A DNA stretch of 7,639 nt from Acetatifactor sp. Its GTDB lineage: Bacteria > Bacillota > Clostridia > Lachnospirales > Lachnospiraceae. The stretch lies in NCBI GenBank assembly GCA_024699575.1, contig JAILPF010000107.1, positions 1 through 7,639 on the forward strand. The letters are read 5' to 3'. Shown here in pieces: positions 1-5,978 of this stretch. A program made the position numbers and the translations under genes. Position 1 is the first letter of the stretch, and every line of letters begins with the position of its first letter. The notes under the pieces are model-generated. The model saw only the letters and a program-made list of their open reading frames with translations. It made no database searches and was not told the origin of the DNA.

Positions 1-79
1 TATCACATAACATATATAAACTGCACAAAAAATACAACTTATATTAGTGCAATACAAACAAAACAAACAATAAAAACGT

Positions 80-126
80 ATTTTTTAAAATAAAATGTTG
101 ACATGTCTACCAAAGCAACGTATTAT
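80..126 (+). promoter_or_regulatory. Sigma-A type promoter of the transporter operon
   Basis: The -35 box is TTGACA at 98-103, a perfect match to consensus. The -10 box is TATTAT at 121-126, one mismatch from TATAAT, and the spacer is exactly 17 bp. Immediately upstream, 80-97 is a run of A and T tracts that could act as an UP element for the RNA polymerase alpha subunit. Transcription should start near 132-134, giving a leader of about 33-35 nt before the first gene. This is the only convincing promoter in the window and probably drives all five genes. Such a strong core promoter normally needs repression to be regulated, which fits the operator-like palindrome on the start site. Confidence 0.85.
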
Positions 127-130
127 AAGA

Positions 131-151
131 GTGTAACATGAAACGTTACAC
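131..151. promoter_or_regulatory. Palindromic operator candidate at the transcription start
   Basis: GTGTAAC (131-137) and GTTACAC (145-151) form a perfect 7-bp inverted repeat separated by 7 bp. Overlapping it, TGAAACGTTACA (139-150) is symmetric at 10 of 12 positions around a central CG. Central-CG palindromes of this look are typical of operators bound by LacI/GalR-family sugar regulators. The site begins 4 bp after the -10 box, so a bound protein would block RNA polymerase. It is not a clean CcpA cre site, because it has three rather than four bases between TG and CG. No regulator gene is in the window. The repeat could instead act as a short hairpin at the 5' end of the mRNA, but its position favours an operator. 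Confidence 0.6.
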
Positions 152-166
152 GAAAGGGTGATGCAA

Positions 167-1117
167 ATGTCGAATGAAAGAGTTTTAGTAAAAAAAAGGA
201 TGAATCATAAAAAGCCACTTTGGAAGCAGATGGCATCCTGTTGGCAATTATATTTGCTATTGCTTCCCGGAATTGTTCTGACGGTGGTTTATAAATATAT
301 TCCAATGTATGGAGTTCAGATTGCATTTAGAGATTACAACGCAGCATTAGGCTTTTGGAACAGTCCGTGGGTGGGATTGAAATGGTTTCGGAAATTTTTC
401 ACAAATTACAAGTGCGTTTCCATGATAAAAAATACAGTGTTGATTAGCCTATATAGTATTTTGTGGACATTTCCGATTCCAATCTTCCTATCTCTTATGA
501 TGAATCAGTTGCGATTTGAAAAATTCAAGAAGATTGCTCAGACAATCCTCTATGCACCACATTTTGTTTCCGTCATGATTGTCTGTGGTATGCTGAGAAT
601 TTTCCTGTCGCCCTATGGAGGATTGATTTCCATCATTGCAGCAGCTTTTGGCGCAGATACATCTGTTGGTTTGCTGGATCGGCCGGAAAATTTCCGAACA
701 ATATATATCGCATCCTCTATCTGGCAGGATGCCGGATGGGGAATGATTATCTATATGGCAACTCTTTCGGGAGTGGATCCGTCCTTACATGAAGCAGCAA
801 AGGTGGATGGTGCCAATACCTGGCAGAGAATGATACATATTGACTTCCCGGCACTGGTTCCCATGATTATGATTCAGTTGATTATGTCTTTCGGAAACCT
901 GATGAATGTCGGCTTTGAAAAAGCATTTCTTTTGCAAACGGATTTGAACGCAGCAACATCTGAGATTATTGCTACTTATGTGTACGAGCAGGGTATGTTG
1001 AGAAGTATGTATAGTTTTTCGACTGCGGTTGGCTTGTTTAATACAGTTGTGAATATTTTGCTACTGATTCTGGTAAACAAAATTTCTAAAAAAGCAGCTG
1101 GAATCAGTTTTATCTAA
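167..1117 (+). CDS. Carbohydrate ABC transporter permease, LplB type
   Basis: This is an integral membrane subunit of a sugar ABC importer. It forms half of the transmembrane pore together with the next gene product. The 316-residue length is normal for the LplB group of binding-protein-dependent permeases. A basic N-terminus (about residues 9-20) precedes the first membrane helix (about 28-45, beginning YLLLLPG), and further hydrophobic segments fit the usual six helices. The cytoplasmic EAA loop that contacts the ATPase begins EAAKVDGA at residue 209. I chose ATG 167 because the Shine-Dalgarno-like AAAGGG at 153-158 lies 8 nt upstream. The in-frame GTG at 158 overlaps that site, and the ATG at 161 lies too close to it. 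It is the first gene after the promoter, and its stop lies 21 nt before the next chosen start. The family is confident; the substrate is not readable from the permease itself. Confidence 0.93.
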   Translation: MSNERVLVKKRMNHKKPLWKQMASCWQLYLLLLPGIVLTVVYKYIPMYGVQIAFRDYNAALGFWNSPWVGLKWFRKFFTNYKCVSMIKNTVLISLYSILWTFPIPIFLSLMMNQLRFEKFKKIAQTILYAPHFVSVMIVCGMLRIFLSPYGGLISIIAAAFGADTSVGLLDRPENFRTIYIASSIWQDAGWGMIIYMATLSGVDPSLHEAAKVDGANTWQRMIHIDFPALVPMIMIQLIMSFGNLMNVGFEKAFLLQTDLNAATSEIIATYVYEQGMLRSMYSFSTAVGLFNTVVNILLLILVNKISKKAAGISFI

Positions 1118-1138
1118 ATGGAAAGAGGTGAAGGCACA

Positions 1139-2035
1139 ATGAATAAGAAAAAGAGAATGAACGGTAGTGACAGAGCGATTGAGTTGATTATGCTCCTGCT
1201 GGTGTTACTGTTTGTTGCAGTCGTCTTGTATCCATTGTTTTATGTGGTGGTTGCTTCGCTGTCTGATCCCTATGCTGTATATGCCGGGAAAACATTTTTC
1301 TGGCCATCGGGATTTACATTGGAGGGGTATACAAAGGTATTCCGTGAACAATCCATTTTCCAGGGTTATATCAACAGTATCCTTTATACAACGGTTGGAA
1401 CCGTGGTTACCACGGCTTTGGTATTTACCACAGCATTTCCTCTTTCCAGAAGAGAAATGCCCGGAAGAAATATGATTATGATTTTTTATTTGATTACCAT
1501 GTATTTTACGGGTGGATTGATTCCTACTTATATTGTAGTTTCAAGAACCGGCTTGCTGGACTCTATGTGGGCTTTGATTTTGCCGGGTGGCGTTTCGGTT
1601 TTTAACGTAATTGTTACCAGAACTTATTTTGAGAGCAGTATTCCACAGGATATGTTGGAAGCTGCCAAGATTGACGGATGCGGATACCTGAAAACATTTT
1701 GGGAGATTATCATTCCGCTATCCAAGCCGGTTATGGCGGTTATGGTTGTCTTTGCCATGGTTGCTTTCTGGAATGACTGGTTTACTGCGTTGATTTATAT
1801 GAGTGATAAAAGCCATTACCCATTGCAGCTGGCTTTAAGACAGGTATTGGTTCAAAGTCAGGCTTTGGCAAGTGCGCTGAGCGGTATGGATGGTGGATAT
1901 GCAGAAGCGAACAGGATAACCGAATTGATAAAATTCGCATCGATTGTGGTGGGTGCTGCACCGATGCTGATCATCTATCCATTCGTACAGAAGTATTTTG
2001 AAAAAGGTTTTATGATTGGGGCAGTAAAAGGCTAA
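1139..2035 (+). CDS. Carbohydrate ABC transporter permease, YtcP/LplC type
   Basis: This is the second membrane subunit of the same importer, 298 residues long, the usual size for the LplC/YtcP permease group. A lysine-rich start (MNKKKR) leads into a first membrane helix at about residues 15-38, followed by the SLSDPYAVYAG segment often seen in this group. The ATPase-contacting EAA loop begins EAAKIDGC at residue 174. An ATG at 1118 abuts the upstream stop codon and would add seven residues. However, the Shine-Dalgarno-like AGAGGTGA (1124-1131) would then lie inside the gene, so ATG 1139 is the better start. The gene is followed after 64 bp by the binding protein. Order and spacing indicate co-transcription with both neighbours. 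No ATP-binding subunit is encoded beside it, as is common for such importers in Firmicutes that share an MsmX-like ATPase. Confidence 0.93.
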   Translation: MNKKKRMNGSDRAIELIMLLLVLLFVAVVLYPLFYVVVASLSDPYAVYAGKTFFWPSGFTLEGYTKVFREQSIFQGYINSILYTTVGTVVTTALVFTTAFPLSRREMPGRNMIMIFYLITMYFTGGLIPTYIVVSRTGLLDSMWALILPGGVSVFNVIVTRTYFESSIPQDMLEAAKIDGCGYLKTFWEIIIPLSKPVMAVMVVFAMVAFWNDWFTALIYMSDKSHYPLQLALRQVLVQSQALASALSGMDGGYAEANRITELIKFASIVVGAAPMLIIYPFVQKYFEKGFMIGAVKG

Positions 2036-2099
2036 AAGTCTCGATTTAGAAGCTTCGGCTGATAGCCTGTTATATGCATAGAAAAAAGGAGAGGTAAAA

Positions 2100-3782
2100 A
2101 TGAGAAAGAAAACAATGAAAACCGTTGTTAGTACCCTATTGGTGTCTTCCATGGTATTGGGTATGAGTGCGTGTGGCGCACAGGGGACCGATCAGACGAC
2201 CGATCAGACGACCGATCAGACAACTGCAACAGAAGTAACTGCAGATGACAGCGTTGAAACTGCTGATACAACAGCAACTTCTGATAGTGGGGTGAAGGAA
2301 TTTAACATTTTCGCCGGTATCAGTGCATTGAGCGCAGACAATTCCGAGAAGCCGATTGTTCAGCAGATGAACCAAGCAATGGGTGTGACAATCAACTGGA
2401 ACTGTGTTGCAGGAGATACGCTCACGGAGAAGAAAAACCTTCTGTTAAATGCAGGTGGTAAAGATCTTCCAGATGCTTTGATTGGCGCAGAATTGACAGA
2501 CTATGAAATTATTACAAATGGTTCCAATGGAATCTTTATTCCCCTTGAGGGATTCATCAACGAGGAGACCACTCCCAACCTGATGAAGCTGGTTGCAGAG
2601 AGACCGGAACTTCTGGCAACCTGTACAATGCCGGACGGACATATCTATACTTTGCCCACCATCAGCGAGATGGGATTTGATTACAAGGATGGTAACCAGT
2701 ATTTTATCGGTGCAATTCCGCAGTTCATGGCAATCAACAAAACTTGGCTGGATAAAGTAAACATGTCTGTTCCTACCACAATTGATGAGCTTCATGATGT
2801 TTTGGTCGCTTTTAAAGAGAATGACTGTAACGGTAACGGTGATGCAACTGATGAGATTCCTCTTTCCTTCGAGTGGGGACACTGGTGCGCAAACATGACT
2901 TCTCTGTATTCCGCATTCGGATTTACAGATTATAATGCTGATCATCGTGCAATCCAGGATGGCAAAGTGTATTTCCAGGCTGAGACTGAAAACTATAAGA
3001 ATGCTATGGAATATTTCCATGACTGGTACAAGGAAGGCCTGATTGATGTAGAAGTATTTTCTCAGAATGACAGTCAGTATATTGCAAAAGGATCCGACGG
3101 AAGATTGGGTGTGTTTGCATGGTGGGAGATTCCTGAGGTTACCGGCGAACATGCAGATGAGTATGAGTATCTTACCTTCCTGGCAGGCGCAGACGGTACA
3201 TTGGGTGTAAACCTGAATGAGCAGGGAACAACAGGACATAATGCATTTGCAATCACCAGCGCATGTAAAAATCCTGAGCTGTTGATGAAATGGATTGATC
3301 AGGTGTATGAGCCTATCAACAGTATGCAGGTTATTTATGGACCGATCGGTGAGTACTTTGAGTCCGAGCCCGGTGAAGACGGATTCTATGTAGAGACACC
3401 TGAGGCAGGTGGTGACCTTAAGGCAAGACTTGAGTTCAGAGCACCCAGCAGACAGTTAAACTCTGATTTCCAGACTTATTATCATATGGAAGCAAGAGCA
3501 CAGCAAAGATTGGATGATCTGGCAGATGTATGGTTCAATAAAGTGACAAATTTTGAGTCTTATCCCAGTGTTGTATATACACTTGAAGAGACAGAGACCA
3601 TTAACGAGTACATCAGTGACATTGATGAGTATGTAAAACAGACATCCGCAAACTGGATTATCAACGGCGGTGCTGCTGATGAGTTCGACGGATATGTGAA
3701 GCAGCTTGAAAACATGGGTGTAAATGAAGTTGTGGATGCATGGCAGTCTGCATATGACAGATATATGAGCGCAGCAAATTAA
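2100..3782 (+). CDS. Extracellular solute-binding lipoprotein (LplA/LipO-type sugar binding)
   Basis: This protein captures the substrate outside the membrane and delivers it to the two permeases. The signal peptide has a basic start (MRKKTMK), a hydrophobic stretch and a lipobox ending in AC, with the lipidated cysteine at residue 25. Next is a Thr/Asp/Gln-rich linker (about 26-60) with three exact TDQT repeats, probably a flexible tether. The binding domain begins near residue 65 (KEFNIFAG). An EF-hand-like loop with D242, N244, N246 and E252 precedes the IPLS stretch, an arrangement typical of the large LplA-like binding proteins. The 560-residue length also fits that class rather than the usual 400-450-residue sugar-binding proteins. 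A strong ribosome site (AGGAGAGG, 2087-2094) fixes the start. The ligand cannot be read directly; a fructo-oligosaccharide is inferred from the downstream GH32 gene. Confidence 0.93.
   Translation: MRKKTMKTVVSTLLVSSMVLGMSACGAQGTDQTTDQTTDQTTATEVTADDSVETADTTATSDSGVKEFNIFAGISALSADNSEKPIVQQMNQAMGVTINWNCVAGDTLTEKKNLLLNAGGKDLPDALIGAELTDYEIITNGSNGIFIPLEGFINEETTPNLMKLVAERPELLATCTMPDGHIYTLPTISEMGFDYKDGNQYFIGAIPQFMAINKTWLDKVNMSVPTTIDELHDVLVAFKENDCNGNGDATDEIPLSFEWGHWCANMTSLYSAFGFTDYNADHRAIQDGKVYFQAETENYKNAMEYFHDWYKEGLIDVEVFSQNDSQYIAKGSDGRLGVFAWWEIPEVTGEHADEYEYLTFLAGADGTLGVNLNEQGTTGHNAFAITSACKNPELLMKWIDQVYEPINSMQVIYGPIGEYFESEPGEDGFYVETPEAGGDLKARLEFRAPSRQLNSDFQTYYHMEARAQQRLDDLADVWFNKVTNFESYPSVVYTLEETETINEYISDIDEYVKQTSANWIINGGAADEFDGYVKQLENMGVNEVVDAWQSAYDRYMSAAN
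2187..2222 (+). repeat. Three tandem 12-bp repeats in the lipoprotein linker
   Basis: The unit ACCGATCAGACG occurs at 2187-2198 and 2199-2210. It occurs a third time at 2211-2222 with only the last base changed to A. Each unit encodes TDQT in frame, starting five residues after the lipidated cysteine. Because the unit is a multiple of three, gain or loss of copies by replication slippage would lengthen or shorten the tether without breaking the gene. The near-identity at DNA level suggests recent duplication. Confidence 0.9.
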
Positions 3783-3819
3783 TCCAGAAACAGATTCCGT
3801 TAGCTAAGCGATAGTTATT

Positions 3820-3892
3820 GTACCAGGGGCAAGTGAGGTCATAAATTTTTATCCAAAGGGATGATTTAAAGACTGAACCTGCCCTTGGCTAC
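3820..3892 (+). promoter_or_regulatory. Long imperfect RNA hairpin between binding-protein and GH32 genes
   Basis: The arms 3823-3840 and 3871-3888 pair over 18 positions with 13 Watson-Crick pairs, two G-U pairs and three mismatches, including an uninterrupted nine-position run of paired bases (3823-3831 with 3880-3888). Outside it, GTA (3820-3822) pairs with TAC (3890-3892) across a bulged C. Inside, TAAAT (3842-3846) pairs with ATTTA (3864-3868), and ATCC (3851-3854) pairs with GGAT (3859-3862) around an AAAG loop. The whole 73-nt segment therefore folds as one stepped hairpin. No U-tract follows, so it is not a standard intrinsic terminator. It may protect the 3' end of the transporter mRNA, mark an RNase processing site, or partly attenuate the downstream genes. 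I do not recognise it as a known RNA family. Confidence 0.6.
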
Positions 3893-3912
3893 TTATCAGG
3901 AAAAAATAAGTA
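3890..3912 (+). promoter_or_regulatory. Small A/U hairpin just upstream of the GH32 ribosome site
   Basis: TACTTAT (3890-3896) and ATAAGTA (3906-3912) are perfect 7-bp complements with a 9-nt loop. The second arm ends two bases before the GH32 Shine-Dalgarno-like AGAGGA (3914-3919). Three bases (3890-3892) are shared with the outer pairs of the larger hairpin, so the two structures compete slightly. The stem is A/U-rich and weak, and may be a chance pairing in AT-rich DNA. Confidence 0.35.
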
Positions 3913-3930
3913 AAGAGGATATTTGAACCA

Positions 3931-5937
3931 ATGAAATATAGATTAGACCGACACTTTAACGGATATTCCAATTATGAAGTGAAAAATATCTCGGGACAGG
4001 AGCTTGTTAATTTTACACTTACTTTTTCCTTTGTTCCCTACACATATGAGTCCGGCTGGAGTGGTCTGTTCAGTGCATTTAATGAAAAGGAAAAAAAAGG
4101 AATTGCTGTCGGTATCGGAAAACGTGGCGAAGTACATGTGAAATTAGGAACGGGAGAGCAGATTTTTGAATTGAGAAGTCTGACTTTTCATTTGAATTAT
4201 CAAGTGGCGAATTTTGTATCGATTTCTTTTTGGGGAGAAGCAGGATGGTGCGATCTTTGTATTAACGGAAATATATCCAATCGCATACAAATGCCAAGAC
4301 ATCAAAATTTAATAGTGCCTTCCGGTGAATGTTATATCGGGAAGTATGTGGATCAGCATACGTATTTTTCTGATTCGATGCGAGGAGTTTTTCACGGAAG
4401 ATTTTTTGAAATTGAGTTTAATAATAGGTATATTTCCTACCGCAAGATGATGGCGGAACAGTTGAGAGGGAAAATACCATATGAAAAGATAGATTTATAC
4501 GCGGAACAAAATGTGGAAGAAGACATTTACCGTCCAAAATATCATTTAATTCCACCCGGTAAATGGATGAATGAACCCCATGCACCTTTTTGGTATCGGG
4601 GCAAATATCATATCTTTTATCAGGCCAATCCCCACGCGCCGGTCTGGGATAATTTGTGTTGGGGACATCTTGTGAGTGAGGACATGGTAGATTGGAAATA
4701 TATGGGAATTGCGCTTTGCCCGGATGAAATGGGTGATGAGGTAGATATCGACGGTTGCTGGTCCGGAAGCGCATGTATAGACCAGAACGGGCACCCTTTA
4801 TTATTTTACACTGCAGGAGATAACAGCTGTCTGCCTAACCAGAGTGTAGCACTTGCTTCGGCTGTAAATGAGGAAGACGAGAATTTGTGTAAGTGGAAAA
4901 AAGAGGGGATTCTGATCAGACAGACTTTCAGAGATGGGTTCTTGGGAGAATTCAGAGACCCGTTTGTTTTTCGGAAAAATGGTATGTATTACATTCTTGT
5001 GGGGTCAGGCGACGCCGAGAATGGCGGTGGCAATGCCATTGTTTATACAAGTATTGATTTAAAAAATTTCAGCTCTCACGGTTTCTTGATGGATTATGAT
5101 TATCGTTGCTGTCAGGAAGTTGGGCATGTATGGGAACTTCCCGTGTTGCTACCGCTTAGTGACGGGCAACACAACCACATATGTGACATTTTGCTTTTAT
5201 GCGCATGTCAAATAGAAGACGAAATGGTGGAAACATATTATTTTCTGGGAAACTTTGATGAAGACAGTAAAAAGTTCTATCCATTTTACAAGCGACCCCA
5301 GTTGATTGATTTAGGATATGGAACCTTCACCGGACCAAGTGGTTTTGTGACACCGGATGGACGAAGCGTTTTGTTTACCATTGCTCAGGGAAGACGTGGG
5401 GGCAGAGAGGAATATACAGCCGGATGGGCTCATAACGGAGGAATACCGTTGGAATTATCTGTGGTTGACAATACGCTGTGCGTCTCGCCTGTTAGAGAAA
5501 GCCGGGAATACTTTCGCAATAAGACTTTTGAAAAGAGAATTACTTCCGGAGAGTCTCACATGGAGTTAGAGGAACAGAAACTGTTGGAAAATCGGGTTGT
5601 GGTTACTGCGAATGGCGAAGAACTGGTATGCTTTCTGGACTTTGGAAGTGATAGATACAAAATTCGTTATCAGAGAAATGAACGAAAATTTACGGCCTAT
5701 CTGGAGAAAGCCGATAGGATGATTTCAAAATACCGTAACACGGATGATTTAGTCTACATAGGAACTGAACCAATTTCCATGGAAATTTTTATCGACCACT
5801 CAATGATTGAAATTTATTTGAATCAAAAAAAGAGCATGACATTAAGAAATTATCGGTTTCGGGATGCTTATCATATGGACGTGGAATCGGATGGTGCTTG
5901 TCTTGTAGAAATATGGGAATACATTAAAGGCGAATAA
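3931..5937 (+). CDS. GH32 family fructan-active enzyme with N-terminal lectin-like domain
   Basis: GH32 enzymes cleave or transfer fructosyl units in sucrose, inulin, levan or fructo-oligosaccharides. Residues about 1-170 look like a concanavalin/LamG-type beta-sandwich. The five-bladed propeller spans roughly 205-515, with WMNEPHAP at 212-219, FYQANP at 229-234, CWGHLVSEDMVDW from 243, GCWSGSA at 275-281, RDP at 342-344 (transition-state Asp343) and WELP at 401-404 (acid/base Glu402). A C-terminal sandwich ends near 668 and includes IDHSMIEIYLN at 621-631. The nucleophile position, normally Asp in WMNDPNG, is Glu215, and WECP is WELP. There is no signal peptide or anchor, so the protein should be cytoplasmic and act on imported sugar. 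The ribosome site AGAGGA (3914-3919) is 11 nt from ATG, slightly long. The GH32 fold is confident. Hydrolase versus fructosyltransferase, and inulin versus levan linkage, are undecided. Confidence 0.9.
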   Translation: MKYRLDRHFNGYSNYEVKNISGQELVNFTLTFSFVPYTYESGWSGLFSAFNEKEKKGIAVGIGKRGEVHVKLGTGEQIFELRSLTFHLNYQVANFVSISFWGEAGWCDLCINGNISNRIQMPRHQNLIVPSGECYIGKYVDQHTYFSDSMRGVFHGRFFEIEFNNRYISYRKMMAEQLRGKIPYEKIDLYAEQNVEEDIYRPKYHLIPPGKWMNEPHAPFWYRGKYHIFYQANPHAPVWDNLCWGHLVSEDMVDWKYMGIALCPDEMGDEVDIDGCWSGSACIDQNGHPLLFYTAGDNSCLPNQSVALASAVNEEDENLCKWKKEGILIRQTFRDGFLGEFRDPFVFRKNGMYYILVGSGDAENGGGNAIVYTSIDLKNFSSHGFLMDYDYRCCQEVGHVWELPVLLPLSDGQHNHICDILLLCACQIEDEMVETYYFLGNFDEDSKKFYPFYKRPQLIDLGYGTFTGPSGFVTPDGRSVLFTIAQGRRGGREEYTAGWAHNGGIPLELSVVDNTLCVSPVRESREYFRNKTFEKRITSGESHMELEEQKLLENRVVVTANGEELVCFLDFGSDRYKIRYQRNERKFTAYLEKADRMISKYRNTDDLVYIGTEPISMEIFIDHSMIEIYLNQKKSMTLRNYRFRDAYHMDVESDGACLVEIWEYIKGE

Positions 5938-5978
5938 GAGGCAGCAGGTATATAAATGTGTGGATGGAGGGCACAGAA

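Noticed and set aside
139..150. CcpA cre site for carbon catabolite repression
   Set aside because: The cre consensus has four bases between TG and CG; this site has three, so a local LacI-type operator is a better reading.
1212..1475. 87-codon + strand frame inside the second permease gene
   Set aside because: It overlaps a well-supported permease in another frame and its translation shows no recognisable motif.
2029..2068. AGGCTA/TAGCCT complement spanning the second permease stop codon
   Set aside because: Only 6 bp with a 28-nt loop and no further stem or U-run; likely chance.
2445..3239. 264-codon open frame on the - strand inside the binding-protein gene
   Set aside because: It lies wholly antisense to a confident lipoprotein gene, has a cysteine- and isoleucine-rich composition unlike a real protein, and shows no domain I recognise. 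It is a codon-bias shadow.
3818..3846. Possible internal promoter before the GH32 gene (TTGTAC, 17 bp, ATAAAT)
   Set aside because: Both boxes match consensus poorly, and the bases are better explained as part of the long hairpin.
3820..3900. Intrinsic terminator after the binding-protein gene
   Set aside because: The hairpin is followed by CTACTTATCAGG and then A-rich sequence, without the U-run needed for intrinsic termination on this strand.
4418..4794. Two - strand frames opposite the GH32 catalytic region
   Set aside because: Both are antisense to conserved GH32 motifs, proline- and histidine-rich as expected of complement translation, and have no family resemblance.
5950..5956. TATATAAA as a -10 box for a separate chemoreceptor promoter
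   Set aside because: No acceptable -35 box lies 16-18 bp upstream; the gap is only 41 bp and is better explained as operon spacing.
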